From an uncultured Clostridia bacterium (lineage in GTDB: Bacteria; Bacillota; Clostridia; Oscillospirales; Acutalibacteraceae), in contig CANQZA010000002.1 of the NCBI GenBank assembly GCA_947628175.1, forward strand, positions 1 through 64,000: a stretch of 64,000 nucleotides of DNA, read 5' to 3'. Shown one piece after another: positions 1 through 9,410 of this stretch (the stretch's first letter is position 1; every line of letters begins with the position of its first letter). The position numbers and the translations under genes are program-made. The notes under the pieces were generated by a model. It did no database searches and was not told where the DNA came from. It saw only the letters and a list, made by a program, of their open reading frames with translations.

Positions 1-1
1 A

Positions 2-148
2 CCTATGGTTATAGGCTTGATTGGCAACAACAGCGGCGCGGGAATAAAAAGAGGACTATCCTTCGGCTTTATTTTCCCGTTGGTTATCATTTTAATGCTT
101 GCCGCCGCTGGGAAGCTCATACGCAAAAGAAAGCATGAACAGACATAA
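2..148 (+). CDS. C-terminal fragment of an integral membrane protein, probably a transporter
   Basis: Only the last 48 codons are inside the window; the gene enters from the left edge in an open frame and stops with TAA at 146-148. The visible part has one long hydrophobic stretch (GFIFPLVIILMLAAAG) followed by a short basic tail (KLIRKRKHEQT), as at the cytoplasmic end of many MFS-type carriers. The next genes catabolise mannonate, so a hexuronate transporter is a reasonable guess, but the fragment is too short to assign a family. A bidirectional hairpin terminator follows it. Confidence 0.6.
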   Translation, partial: PMVIGLIGNNSGAGIKRGLSFGFIFPLVIILMLAAAGKLIRKRKHEQT

Positions 149-171
149 ACAGACAATGAAACTATAGATAA

Positions 172-205
172 AAGGCTGTACGATTAAACCGTACAGCCTT
201 GTTTT
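172..205. terminator. Bidirectional rho-independent terminator
   Basis: A perfect 11-bp stem (172-182 with 190-200, loop 183-189) is followed on the plus strand by GTTTT and preceded by an A-rich stretch. It can end both the rightward transporter gene and the leftward mannonate operon, which converge here. Confidence 0.85.
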
Positions 206-206
206 A

Positions 207-1058
207 TCAAACGCCCGAATAGGCGTTGAACCCTCCGTCAACAGGAATGTTTACACCTGTGATAAAGCCTGAATATTTCTCGTCGCAGAGAAAGAGAAGC
301 GTACCCGAAAGTTCCTCGGGCTCACCGAAACGCTCCATAGGCGTTGCGGCCAGAATTTTGCCCGTTCTTGCAGTCGGAGTGCCGTCCTCATTCCAAAGGA
401 GCGCTTTATTCTGATTGGTTGAGAAAAAGCCGGGTGCAATCGCGTTTACTCTTATACCCATCGGTGCAAAATGAACTGCCATCCACTCCGTAAAATTCTT
501 TACGGCTGCCTTTGCTGCGCTGTAAGCAGGAATTCTCGTAAGCGGTCTAAAGGCATTCATAGAGGTAATCATTATGATTGTGCCCTTTTCCTTCTGCGCC
601 ATATCCTTAGCAAAAACCTGTGTGGGAATAAGCGTTCCGAGGAAATTCAAATTAAATACAAAACTTATTCCGTCAGGATCCAAATCAAAAAAGGTCTTGA
701 TATTTTCATCCTTTTGAACAAGGTCGATTTTTTCAAGCGTGTCCTTTGTGGTCGAACCCTTGGGATTATTTCCGCCGGCTCCGTTGAGAAGAATATCACA
801 TGTGCCGAGCTTTTCGTTAATAACGGTTCTTGCCTGCTCCATTGAGTCAAGGCTGAGTACATCACAGCCTACCGCTATAGCCTGTCCGCCGCTTTCCTTT
901 ATTTCGTTGGCGCATTTCTGAGCCGCCTGAACATTTAAATCAAGAACCGCAACCTTGCAGCCCTGCCGGGCAAGCGTCTTTGCAAAAGCCGCGCAAAGCA
1001 CACCGCCTCCGCCTGTAACAACAGCAACTCTGCCCTTTAAATTTTCATGAACAAACAT
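207..1058 (-). CDS. SDR-family oxidoreductase, probable D-mannonate oxidoreductase (fructuronate reductase)
   Basis: A 283-residue short-chain dehydrogenase. It has the nucleotide-binding TGGGGVL motif at residues 15-21, the NGAGGN motif at 92-97 and the catalytic YSAAK at 179-183; the C-terminus ends in the usual SDR segment (IPVDGGFNAYSGV). It starts one base after the stop of uxuA, so the two are almost certainly translated from one mRNA. In Bacillus, an SDR next to uxuA (YjmF) interconverts fructuronate and mannonate, and that role is inferred here from context. The family alone cannot exclude another polyol or sugar-acid dehydrogenase. Confidence 0.82.
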   Translation of the reverse strand: MFVHENLKGRVAVVTGGGGVLCAAFAKTLARQGCKVAVLDLNVQAAQKCANEIKESGGQAIAVGCDVLSLDSMEQARTVINEKLGTCDILLNGAGGNNPKGSTTKDTLEKIDLVQKDENIKTFFDLDPDGISFVFNLNFLGTLIPTQVFAKDMAQKEKGTIIMITSMNAFRPLTRIPAYSAAKAAVKNFTEWMAVHFAPMGIRVNAIAPGFFSTNQNKALLWNEDGTPTARTGKILAATPMERFGEPEELSGTLLFLCDEKYSGFITGVNIPVDGGFNAYSGV

Positions 1059-1059
1059 A

Positions 1060-2130
1060 TTATTTTTCCTTTCTGCCTTTGTATACTGCTTCCCAAAGTC
1101 CGTTCAGGTAGCTTACTCCGAGTGCTCTGTCATACAATCCGTAACCCGGACGGGCAACCTCTCCCCAAATCATTCTGCCGTGGTCGGGGCGGATATATCC
1201 ATCAAAGCCGACTTCCTGAAGCGCTTTGACTATCTCGTACATATCCAGGGAGCCTGCTTCACTTTCGTGCGCCGTTTCATTGAACCACTGATTATTTATG
1301 GATACATTGCGAAGATGCGCAAAATAAATTCTGTCTCCCGCGGATTTGATAATTTCAATCATATCATTATCAGGACTCGCGCCGAGTGAACCTGTACACA
1401 GCGTTATGCCGTTATACTTACTGGGAACCATATTAAGCAGTCTTTCAACGGCTTCTTTGCCTGTAATAATTCTCGGCAGTCCGAATATGGACCACGGCGG
1501 ATCATCGGGATGAATCGCCATTTTAACATCACATTCCTCACATACGGGCATGATTGCCTCAAGGAAATATTTAAGATTTGCCCAAAGATTCTCTGCCGTA
1601 ACACCCTTATATTTTTCAAACAGCTCCTTGATTTCGCCCATTCTTTCTGTCTCCCAGCCGGGCATTGCATAGCCGTTTGAATTGTCGTCAATCTCGCGGA
1701 ACATATCCTCCGGTGACTTACCCTCCACCTGCTTGCCGTCATAGCAAAGGCAGGTTGAGCCGTCCTGCAATGGCATATAAAGATCTGTCCTTGTCCAGTC
1801 AAAAACAGGCATAAAATTATAACATATAACCTTGACGCCTACCTTTGAGAGATTGCGTATCGAGGTCTTATAATTTTCTATATACCTGTCACGCGAAGGA
1901 AGCCCTATTTTAATATCCTCGTGGACATTTACGCTTTCAATACATTCCATTGTAAGCCCCGCGGCGGTAATCTCGTCATACATTTTCTGCACATCGTCCA
2001 TTTCCCACGCCTCTCCGGCAGGCAGGTAATGAAGTGCAGGCACAACGCCCAAAACGCCCGGTATCTGCTTGATCTGGTCGAGGGTTACAGTATCCTTGTC
2101 CCTGCCAAACCAGCGAAAAGTCATTTGCAT
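1060..2130 (-). CDS. uxuA: Mannonate dehydratase
   Basis: UxuA (EC 4.2.1.8) removes water from D-mannonate to give 2-keto-3-deoxygluconate in cytoplasmic glucuronate breakdown. The 356-residue product has the family's xylose-isomerase-like TIM-barrel features: an N-terminal MTFRWFGRDKD, the metal-site region HPDDPPW and a C-terminal RPDHGRM. The frame is open for ten more codons upstream, but the ATG at 2130 is preceded by AAAGGAGG at a 7-base distance and is taken as the start. It is first in a two-gene operon with the SDR oxidoreductase, behind a promoter at 2177-2205. The length fits the shorter Gram-positive UxuA type. Confidence 0.93.
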   Translation of the reverse strand: MQMTFRWFGRDKDTVTLDQIKQIPGVLGVVPALHYLPAGEAWEMDDVQKMYDEITAAGLTMECIESVNVHEDIKIGLPSRDRYIENYKTSIRNLSKVGVKVICYNFMPVFDWTRTDLYMPLQDGSTCLCYDGKQVEGKSPEDMFREIDDNSNGYAMPGWETERMGEIKELFEKYKGVTAENLWANLKYFLEAIMPVCEECDVKMAIHPDDPPWSIFGLPRIITGKEAVERLLNMVPSKYNGITLCTGSLGASPDNDMIEIIKSAGDRIYFAHLRNVSINNQWFNETAHESEAGSLDMYEIVKALQEVGFDGYIRPDHGRMIWGEVARPGYGLYDRALGVSYLNGLWEAVYKGRKEK

Positions 2131-2176
2131 TAAGCTACCTCCTTTGGTGATAAAAACCAAACTGTATTACCCGTTC

Positions 2177-2205
2177 ATTTTACCACATCACAATACGCCT
2201 TGCAA
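2177..2205 (-). promoter_or_regulatory. Sigma-A-like promoter of the uxuA operon
   Basis: On the minus strand TTGCAA (2200-2205) is separated by 17 bases from TAAAAT (2177-2182), about 45 bases upstream of the uxuA start. Spacing and sequence fit a housekeeping promoter. No obvious operator palindrome overlaps it. Confidence 0.6.
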
Positions 2206-2214
2206 GAATTATAT

Positions 2215-3186
2215 CTATTTTTCTCTGATAATATAACTTCCGGTAATGACGCATTTATCTTTATCTGTGGTGTGCTTAATACTGCTGTTTATGATTTCGC
2301 AGCCGTCAAATTCTTTTTTCTGAGCGGTTTCAAGCTTTTTCTGAGCAAGGGCAAGAAGCTGCCTGTCATTGAGCATAACGGATGCAGAGGTAAGTTTTTT
2401 CTCGCTCTCCTCAACATATCCAATAGGAAGCTCCACATTTTTTATTGTCAGAAGATGAATGCTTTTATCCGAGATATCGCCCTTTTGCTTGTGAATATAG
2501 AGCGGTATTTCGACTGAAAAAAATTTAAGCGTCTTATAACTGTTTATGTCCCTGATTCTGAGCTGCTTTTGTTCTCGGTAGGCAATCGCCTCAAGCTCGC
2601 GTCTATAAACGGTTATTCCCTTGAGACGCTCTTCACTGCCCGATTCATCACGAGGTGTTGTTTCATTGATTTCAACTCTTGCTGTTGTACCCGTTTTGTT
2701 TATATGTACCCATGCTATGTCGTCAAACGCACTCATCATTTCCCAGCAGAGCTTATCCCTGTCAATACCGCTCCACATCGCTCCCTGAGTCAGCCTGTTA
2801 TTTTCAAGAAATGAGCGTACGGTTGTTTCTCCAAGGCGGTGGTTGCCCACAATTTCAATATTCCAGACAAACCCTTCAAGAAACGATATTATAAGCGCAC
2901 ACGCAATTATACCCGCGAAAAATCCGGTACGGTTTTTAAGGGATGCCGTGCGAAACGGAAGTCCCCTCTTTCTGATAATCCGAACCACACCGCCGTGCGC
3001 ATATGCCCTTGTGTGAAGCGTTTTGTATGTTTTTATGGAACAGACTGCCCTGAAACCGTTTTCCGTGAGCGCTATATTTTTTATGTCGATATCATTTTTA
3101 AAGCAGTCGTTTATAAAATCCTCATGAAAGCCGCCGTAAAATTCAAATTCAACAAAACCGAAAAGAAGCGAAAACAAATAGGTCAA
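2215..3186 (-). CDS. yqfD: Sporulation protein YqfD
   Basis: A 323-residue membrane protein of the YqfD family, conserved in endospore formers and tied to the sigma-E mother-cell programme; its molecular role is not settled. The cytosolic N-terminal part (1-85) is followed by one membrane segment at about 87-106, then an extracytoplasmic domain. That domain begins with an FtsQ/POTRA-like stretch (IEIVGNHRLGE) and continues into a mostly beta region. The gene overlaps the end of yqfC by four bases, the usual yqfC-yqfD arrangement. It is shorter than the Bacillus protein. Its presence is good evidence that this lineage sporulates. Confidence 0.9.
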   Translation of the reverse strand: MTYLFSLLFGFVEFEFYGGFHEDFINDCFKNDIDIKNIALTENGFRAVCSIKTYKTLHTRAYAHGGVVRIIRKRGLPFRTASLKNRTGFFAGIIACALIISFLEGFVWNIEIVGNHRLGETTVRSFLENNRLTQGAMWSGIDRDKLCWEMMSAFDDIAWVHINKTGTTARVEINETTPRDESGSEERLKGITVYRRELEAIAYREQKQLRIRDINSYKTLKFFSVEIPLYIHKQKGDISDKSIHLLTIKNVELPIGYVEESEKKLTSASVMLNDRQLLALAQKKLETAQKKEFDGCEIINSSIKHTTDKDKCVITGSYIIREK

Positions 3187-3443
3187 GATGAAAACTCCAT
3201 AGATATAATATTTCCCTCTACAACCGCACCTTCACGCGTAAACGAATTAATATGGAGGTCGTCACCGTAAAAGGTTATGATCTGACTGCCAAGACTTACC
3301 TGAATTTTAGTTGACGAGTATTCAATAATTCCTTCCAGCCCGTCAACAAGACATTCGCTCCCTGTCATTTCTATCCTCGGCTTGCCGAAATAATAATCAA
3401 ACGGCTCCTTTTTAACCTTTTCTTTGACTTTATATTTTTTCAT
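3183..3443 (-). CDS. yqfC: Sporulation protein YqfC (YabP/YqfC family)
   Basis: A small 86-residue protein of the YabP/YqfC family, found with yqfD in spore formers. Recognisable features are the YYFGKPRIEMTG segment near the N-terminus and the conserved middle containing IEYSSTKIQV. An ATG at 3455 is also in frame but has no ribosome-binding site. The ATG at 3443 is preceded by GGTGAT, complementary to the end of 16S rRNA, and is preferred. The stop overlaps the start of yqfD by four bases, so the two are translationally coupled. Confidence 0.88.
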   Translation of the reverse strand: MKKYKVKEKVKKEPFDYYFGKPRIEMTGSECLVDGLEGIIEYSSTKIQVSLGSQIITFYGDDLHINSFTREGAVVEGNIISMEFSS

Positions 3444-3761
3444 CTGAATCACCATTAATATCTATGCAGTCAAACGGTGATACTGAACCTGATTCTTTTT
3501 AACGGGCGTGAATTTCAGCGTCTCCTACAACACAACAGCCTTTGCATCCGCGAAATTTTCTTTTTTGTGATGTGTGGATATATATGCCAAAACAAGAACC
3601 TTTCGTACAGATAGAAAGGCTTTAAATGCTGTATTTTTTGTCAAAAATGCAAAATTTTGTTATGAGATACAAATTTCTTGACTTTTTATACTTATATAAT
3701 TATAATAGTCATACTAAATTATACTTAATTCTTTGCAGGATTGCTATTTTTGGGGGCGGCT
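3444..3761. other. Divergent intergenic region between yqfC and the glycan locus
   Basis: About 320 bases separating the minus-strand sporulation pair from the plus-strand glycan operon. The only clear signal is the promoter at 3678-3706. The remainder is A+T-rich with no convincing reading frame, hairpin terminator or structured RNA. No sporulation promoter for yqfC could be picked with confidence. Confidence 0.6.
3678..3706 (+). promoter_or_regulatory. Strong sigma-A-like promoter of the glycan locus
   Basis: TTGACT (3678-3683), a 17-base spacer and a consensus TATAAT (3701-3706) lie about 55 bases upstream of the first glycosyltransferase. No other promoter this good was seen inside the following 20 kb, so much of the locus may depend on it. 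Confidence 0.8.
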
Positions 3762-4850
3762 ATGCGGATACTTCATATGATACCCGACATCGGTATTTCC
3801 AACGGAGTGATGAGTGTCATTCTGAATTATTTTAAAGCAATGCCGGAAAATATAAAATTTGATGTTGTCTATTTTCACGAAACAGATAAAACCCGACGCA
3901 GCGATATTGAAGCACTCGGAGGAAGAGTATTCAGGATAAATCCCCCGTCACTTTCCACCGTCAAATCAAAGGAGATAGACAAACTTTTTAACGAGCATGC
4001 GGGTGAATGGTCCGCGCTTCATATCCACGCCCCTCACTTTGCGGTGTTTATCGCTCCCCAGGCAAGGCGTCACAAAATAGATAAAATTGCCGTACACTGC
4101 CACTCAACGGTATATTCTCTCAGATCAAACAGCAATAGAAACAGGCTATTACAAAAAATGGGAAAACCGTTTTGCAGCATACAGTTTGCCTGCGGCACGG
4201 AGGCGGGTCGTTTTTGGTACGGTGAGGATAAAAATTTTATTGTTCTGAAAAATGCGGTTGACTGCGCTGCGCTGCGTTTTAATCCCGATATAAGGCAAAA
4301 AAAGAGGGAAGAGATGTGTCTCGGCAACAGCTTCGTCGTCGGTCATATTGGTAAAGCTACTGTTTCTCAGAAAAATCACACTTATTTGATAAAAATTTTT
4401 GCGGAGATTAAGAGGCTCCGTCCCAATGCGGTTTTGCTTCTTGCGGGAGCCGAAGAAAACGCTGAACTGTCCGAGCTTGCAAAGAACCTTGATGTTTATG
4501 ACAGCATACGGTTTTTAGGCTCAAGAACAGATGTTGCTGCGCTTTTACAGGCATTTGATGTTTTTGTTTTTCCTTCAACTTGGGAAGGACTTCCCGTTTC
4601 TGTTGTTGAGGCACAGGCGGCGGGCCTGCCTGTTTTGATGTCTGATACAATAACCAACGAATTGTGTGCCACAGACAGAATTTATACGCTTTCCCTTGAG
4701 AAGCCGCCCGACGAATGGGCGCGCAAGGCGCTTGACATAAGCAGCAGGCAAAGAGAAGATACATACGACATAATGAAAAAAAAGGGCTGGGATATCTATA
4801 CCGAAGCAGACAAACTTGCCCGATATTACAAAAACGGAGTAATAAAATGA
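3762..4850 (+). CDS. Glycosyltransferase family 4
   Basis: A 362-residue retaining GT-B glycosyltransferase, probably acting at the inner face of the membrane during surface-glycan assembly. The C-terminal half has the GT4 E-x7-E signature (EGLPVSVVE, residues 274-282) and the preceding VFVFPSTW strand. The N-terminus (MRILHMIPDIGISNGVM) has the usual first Rossmann strand. The frame extends 7 codons upstream with a TTG start, but the ATG at 3762 gives the normal family N-terminus. Its stop overlaps the next GT4 gene by four bases. Sugar donor and acceptor cannot be read from the sequence. Confidence 0.88.
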   Translation: MRILHMIPDIGISNGVMSVILNYFKAMPENIKFDVVYFHETDKTRRSDIEALGGRVFRINPPSLSTVKSKEIDKLFNEHAGEWSALHIHAPHFAVFIAPQARRHKIDKIAVHCHSTVYSLRSNSNRNRLLQKMGKPFCSIQFACGTEAGRFWYGEDKNFIVLKNAVDCAALRFNPDIRQKKREEMCLGNSFVVGHIGKATVSQKNHTYLIKIFAEIKRLRPNAVLLLAGAEENAELSELAKNLDVYDSIRFLGSRTDVAALLQAFDVFVFPSTWEGLPVSVVEAQAAGLPVLMSDTITNELCATDRIYTLSLEKPPDEWARKALDISSRQREDTYDIMKKKGWDIYTEADKLARYYKNGVIK

Positions 4851-5971
4851 AAACTAACGAAAATATCCCCCGTGTGCTTTTGGTTTTCGGAAGGCTGAAC
4901 AGGGGCGGCGCTGAGACGCTGGCGATGAACCTTTTCAGAAATATTGACAGAACACGGCTTCAGTTTGATTTTTTAGTCCATACCGCTGAAAAATGCGATT
5001 ATGATGACGAGGTGCTCTCACTCGGGGGCAGAATCTTTTCCATACCCCAGTACAATGTTCTTAACCATTTTCACTATAAAAAATGCTGGGAGGATTTTTT
5101 AAACAAGCATCCTGAATACAAAATCATTCACGCGCATATGACGGGACCGGCGGCAGTGTTTCTTCCGATATGCAAAAGGCACGGATGCTATGTCATTTCA
5201 CACAGCCACATAAATATGTCCCAAAAGGGAATCAGGCAAAAGGTTATTGATTTATACCGTCTGCCGCTCAGTCATATTTCAGACTATATGTTTGCCTGCT
5301 CTCAGAATGCAGGCGAATGGATGTTCGGCAAAAATATTCAAGGCAAAAAAAATTACTCCGTTTTAAAAAACGGAATTGATATAGATCACTTTTTATTCAA
5401 TTCGGCGTGGCGTGATGAAATAAGAGAAGAATTTGCCCTCGGTGACAAATTTGTTGTCACAAATGTTTCACGCTTTCATATACAAAAAAATCATGATTTG
5501 CTGATTGATGTTTTCTTCAAAATACATGAGAAAAATCCCGATACTGCCCTGTTGCTTGTGGGAGACGGGGAACGCAGAGAGGAAATCAAACAGAGGGTTA
5601 AGCGCCTCGGTCTTGAAAAAAGCGTGATTTTTGCAGGCGTAAGGCAGGATGTAAACAAAATACTTTCCGCGGCGGATGTGTTTGTTATGACCTCATTTAA
5701 CGAAGGTCTGCCCGTTTCGCTTGTAGAAGCGCAGGCGTCCGGAATTCATATCGTTGTGACGGATACCGTTTCCAACGAAATAAAAATTACGGATCTTGTT
5801 GAGAACCGCTCGCTTGACGATACACCCGAAAAATGGGCGGATACTGTTTTAAAATACGCTGACGGATATACGCGCCGTGACACATCAAAACAGATTACAA
5901 ACGCGGGATATGATATAAAAGCAACTGCCAAATGGCTTGAAGAATTTTATCTGGAGAAAATAAATGCCTAA
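4847..5971 (+). CDS. Glycosyltransferase family 4
   Basis: A 374-residue GT4 enzyme, paralogous to the genes on either side. It has a glycine-rich N-terminal loop with GGAE at residues 20-23 and the E-x7-E nucleotide-sugar motif EGLPVSLVE at 286-294. The start overlaps the upstream stop (ATGA) and its own stop overlaps the next gene by eight bases, so the three GT4 genes form one translationally coupled unit. Three similar retaining transferases in a row suggest consecutive additions in one repeat unit, but linkages are unknown. Confidence 0.88.
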   Translation: MKTNENIPRVLLVFGRLNRGGAETLAMNLFRNIDRTRLQFDFLVHTAEKCDYDDEVLSLGGRIFSIPQYNVLNHFHYKKCWEDFLNKHPEYKIIHAHMTGPAAVFLPICKRHGCYVISHSHINMSQKGIRQKVIDLYRLPLSHISDYMFACSQNAGEWMFGKNIQGKKNYSVLKNGIDIDHFLFNSAWRDEIREEFALGDKFVVTNVSRFHIQKNHDLLIDVFFKIHEKNPDTALLLVGDGERREEIKQRVKRLGLEKSVIFAGVRQDVNKILSAADVFVMTSFNEGLPVSLVEAQASGIHIVVTDTVSNEIKITDLVENRSLDDTPEKWADTVLKYADGYTRRDTSKQITNAGYDIKATAKWLEEFYLEKINA

Positions 5972-7079
5972 AAAAAAGGTTTTAATTGTTACTACGCCGA
6001 TTAATATCGGCGGATATGATATTGTCGCTACAAATTTACAGAAAAACCTTGATCCCGAGAAGTTTGACTTTACATATTGTGTGCGCGGTGACGAGGTAGG
6101 ACTGCTGGAGCCGGAAATACTGCAAAACGGCGCAAAAGTAATTCACCAGCCCGACAGTGAAAAAAATTATATTAAAAGCTATTTTTATTACAAAAAACTT
6201 TTCAGCGAAAATCACTATGACATCGTCCATTCTCACCTGATGTTTTACAGCGGAATTGTCATGCGTGCCGCATACAAATGCGGTGTGAAAAAGAGAATTC
6301 CGCACTCTCACATGACAGACCCCTGTTTTGAAAACCGTTCTTTTATCAAAAGATTTGCAGCAAAGCTTTACAGCATTGTTATGAAAAGATGGCTTATCAG
6401 ATATTCAACCGATCTGATAGCCTGCGGTCCGGAGGCGGGTATATATCTGTACGGAAAACGGAATTTTAAAAAAAGGGGAATTCTTCTCAACAACGGAACA
6501 TACACGCAAAAGTTTTCATTCAGCCAAGATGCGCGCAGTGAAATAAGGCGTGAATTCGGTATAGAAAACAAAACAGTCGTAGGTCATATCGGCCGTCTCA
6601 ATTATGTAAAAAACCACAAATTTTTACTTGATGTTTTTTATGAATTTCAAAAAAGTCATCCCGACAGTGTATTGCTGATTGTAGGTGACGGGGAACAGAG
6701 GCAGAATGTTGAAACCAAGGCTGTTTCGCTCGGCATAACAGAAAAGGTAATTATCACGGGTATACGCCGTGATGTGGAGCGTCTTTTATCTGCTATGGAT
6801 GTCTTTGTTTTCCCTTCTCTTCATGAGGGACTGCCCATGACGCTTGTGGAAGCTCAGGCATCCAAGTTGCCGTGTCTGATTGCCGATACGGTTTCAAAAT
6901 CGGCAAAGCTGATTGAACAGACGGAGTACATATCACTCAACTGTTCCCCCAAGCAATGGGCTCAAAAGGCATATGATCTGACGCGCTGCGACAGAGATAA
7001 AATAGATATAACACAGCTTCAGAAAAACTATGATTTACAATCCGTTGCAAAAAAGCTCGAAACTATATATTTATCATAA
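5964..7079 (+). CDS. Glycosyltransferase family 4
   Basis: Third of three tandem GT4 paralogues, 371 residues. The nucleotide-sugar signature EGLPMTLVE lies near residue 285 and the N-terminal glycine loop is INIGGYD. It overlaps the preceding gene by eight bases. Forty bases after it the membrane polymerase gene begins with its own strong ribosome-binding site, so this gene closes the tightly coupled GT4 trio. Cytoplasmic, acting on a lipid-linked glycan by inference. Confidence 0.88.
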   Translation: MPKKKVLIVTTPINIGGYDIVATNLQKNLDPEKFDFTYCVRGDEVGLLEPEILQNGAKVIHQPDSEKNYIKSYFYYKKLFSENHYDIVHSHLMFYSGIVMRAAYKCGVKKRIPHSHMTDPCFENRSFIKRFAAKLYSIVMKRWLIRYSTDLIACGPEAGIYLYGKRNFKKRGILLNNGTYTQKFSFSQDARSEIRREFGIENKTVVGHIGRLNYVKNHKFLLDVFYEFQKSHPDSVLLIVGDGEQRQNVETKAVSLGITEKVIITGIRRDVERLLSAMDVFVFPSLHEGLPMTLVEAQASKLPCLIADTVSKSAKLIEQTEYISLNCSPKQWAQKAYDLTRCDRDKIDITQLQKNYDLQSVAKKLETIYLS

Positions 7080-7118
7080 CCGTAACAGAAAATTTTAATT
7101 AAAGGGAGGTATTGTCAA

Positions 7119-8321
7119 GTGGTCTGGCCGTTTTCAGCAATAGCCACTTTTATTATAATAATAGCAGCATACTCTCTTCTATATGTTTTATTTAACAGAA
7201 AATTTGTTGCCATACCCTTTATTTTTGTTGTTGTCGCACTGGCAGTGCTTGCGTATTATATAACACCTAATGATACAGACGATCTTACCAGATATTTCAA
7301 TACTCTTGAATATTTGAAAACAGGCGGCAGAGAACTTCTGCAGTCTATGAAGGACGCTGATATGAATACTTGGGGTGACTTCCCCGTTTATGCGGAATAC
7401 TTTTATTGGATCAGCCGTCTGCCGTCAGTTCACTACCTTCCGGCAGTAACAATCCTTATTGTTTATTCGTTAATGTTTCTTGTGCTCTATAAAGCGGCAA
7501 ATAGATTTCAGGTCAATAAGTTTTACCTTTATATCGGCTCTATGTTCTTTCTTTCCACATACTGGTATTATGATACTCTCAGCGGTGTAAGAAACGGAAT
7601 TGTTTATGCGGTGGTTATTGCGTGCGCGTATTATCATCTGGTGGAGAAAAAAAACAAAATCCTCTGTTATATCGGTTATGTTCTGGCGTGCTTAATGCAT
7701 TCTGCCGGAATTATTCCTGTAGCCATCGTATTTGTAGTCGCTTTCACAAAAAACATCAAGGGGAAATATATAAGCCCGATTATGTTTTTCGGTATAACTT
7801 TCGGTGCGGCGGGATTGAATTATCTGAGTGACATCACAAATAACAGCTTTTTTCAGTTTCTTGCTACAAAGGCGGAAAGAAATTCCTCTGTAGGCGGGGT
7901 AATGCAGCAGACAACATTTTATGTGAATATAACCATTTTAGCTGTTGCAATATCGACAGTATGGTATCTTAGCTGGTATTTTAAAAACAGCGAAAAAGGC
8001 TTACAATATGAGCAATTGTTTAAATATTTCAGTATAACAATCTTTTTTATGATTGGCTGTATATTGCATCCTCTCGTTTTTCTGCGCTCGGCAAGATGGA
8101 TTATGCCGATTCTTATTGCAGTCACCTTTATGACGGGTATGCAGATTCAACGCGATATGATAGAGAAGGAACCCGACAGAAATTATTATCTTCAGGCGCC
8201 GTCCGAAGAGCGCTCGAGATATCAAAGCAAGGGTGTTTTTACGCTTTTATTTTGTATATACACAGGCGTTCATTTCTACTATTTATGTGCCGGAAGCAGT
8301 CTTAACTGGCTGCATTTTTAG
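7119..8321 (+). CDS. EpsG-family polysaccharide polymerase (Wzy-like)
   Basis: A 400-residue polytopic membrane protein with about ten hydrophobic segments. It matches the EpsG family pattern: an early acidic YFNTLEY loop, a conserved central segment with RNGIVYAV (the family's R-x-G region) and an LMHSAGI motif. EpsG and Wzy proteins join lipid-linked repeat units on the outer membrane face. The start is a GTG at 7119, preceded by GGGAGG at 9 bases. The presence of a polymerase and a separate flippase (15834) suggests a Wzy-type pathway. Confidence 0.83.
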   Translation: MVWPFSAIATFIIIIAAYSLLYVLFNRKFVAIPFIFVVVALAVLAYYITPNDTDDLTRYFNTLEYLKTGGRELLQSMKDADMNTWGDFPVYAEYFYWISRLPSVHYLPAVTILIVYSLMFLVLYKAANRFQVNKFYLYIGSMFFLSTYWYYDTLSGVRNGIVYAVVIACAYYHLVEKKNKILCYIGYVLACLMHSAGIIPVAIVFVVAFTKNIKGKYISPIMFFGITFGAAGLNYLSDITNNSFFQFLATKAERNSSVGGVMQQTTFYVNITILAVAISTVWYLSWYFKNSEKGLQYEQLFKYFSITIFFMIGCILHPLVFLRSARWIMPILIAVTFMTGMQIQRDMIEKEPDRNYYLQAPSEERSRYQSKGVFTLLFCIYTGVHFYYLCAGSSLNWLHF

Positions 8322-8329
8322 GAGTAATT

Positions 8330-9358
8330 ATGATCAGTATTATCGTTCCGATTTATAAGGTTGAAGAATATCTGCACCAATGTGTTGACAGCATTTTATC
8401 CCAGACCTACCAAAATCTTGAAATCATACTTGTTGACGACGGCTCACCCGATAACTGCCCTCAGATGTGTGACGAATATGCCGCGGCTGACAGCCGTATA
8501 AAGGTTGTCCATAAAGAAAACGGCGGACTTATGAGCGCAAGACAGGCGGGTTTAAAAATCGCAGGCGGTGATTATATAGGCTTTGTTGACGGCGATGATT
8601 GGATAGAGCCGGATATGTATGAACATTTTGCAAATGCAATCGCAAAATACGCGCCTGATACGGCGGTGTGTGAATTTTATTATTCACATGCGGACAGGGA
8701 CGAAAAAAGTCATCAAAAATTTTCACAACCGTTCTACACAAAGAATATGCTTCTTGAAGAGATATATCCCACTATGCTCTTTGACAATAAATTTTACAGA
8801 TACGGCATAATGCCGAGCTGCTGGAGCAAAGTATATAAAAAAGAGCTGCTTGAAAAACATCTTTTTCAGGTTGATCCCAAAATTACAATCGGCGAGGATG
8901 CCGCGTTTACCTATCCCTGTCTGCTCGACTCACAATGCGTCGCCTATATTGACAGGGCTTTGTATCATTACAGGATAAATCCTAAATCCATGACGCAGTC
9001 ATACAGTGCTGATCTGCAGGAAAGAATACTGATTCCGTATAATATACTTAAAGAATATCTCCCCTCTTCCTGCTATGACTATTCATCACAGCTTGATTAT
9101 TATCTGCTTTACTTAATCAACGGAATTATAAGAAACGAGGCTAATCCGGTTAACCCCAAATCTTTTGCACAGACAAGGGAAATTCTCAGAGGTTTTTCCG
9201 ATAATGAAAATATCCGGCTTGCGGCAAAGAAAGTTAATCCGAAGCTGCTGCCGTTTCACACAAAATGGATTGCAAAATGCTTTGCAAAAAAAAGAGTTAC
9301 CCTGCTTTTCATTTACACAAAGCTATTGAAAATTCTTTTGAAACATAAGAGCGGATGA
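8330..9358 (+). CDS. Glycosyltransferase family 2
   Basis: A 342-residue inverting GT-A transferase. The N-terminal domain has the nucleotide-binding ILVDDGSPDN segment at 33-42 and the metal-binding DGDD at 87-90; the C-terminal half is divergent and probably sets the acceptor. The start at 8330 follows AGGAG. The DNA for residues 25-47 is nearly identical to the corresponding part of four other GT2 genes in the locus, a sign of shared ancestry or gene conversion. Donor sugar unknown. Confidence 0.88.
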   Translation: MISIIVPIYKVEEYLHQCVDSILSQTYQNLEIILVDDGSPDNCPQMCDEYAAADSRIKVVHKENGGLMSARQAGLKIAGGDYIGFVDGDDWIEPDMYEHFANAIAKYAPDTAVCEFYYSHADRDEKSHQKFSQPFYTKNMLLEEIYPTMLFDNKFYRYGIMPSCWSKVYKKELLEKHLFQVDPKITIGEDAAFTYPCLLDSQCVAYIDRALYHYRINPKSMTQSYSADLQERILIPYNILKEYLPSSCYDYSSQLDYYLLYLINGIIRNEANPVNPKSFAQTREILRGFSDNENIRLAAKKVNPKLLPFHTKWIAKCFAKKRVTLLFIYTKLLKILLKHKSG

Positions 9359-9410
9359 TATTCCGCTCTGAAAGCAGTATATAATAAAAATCTTCTAAGG
9401 AGACACAGGA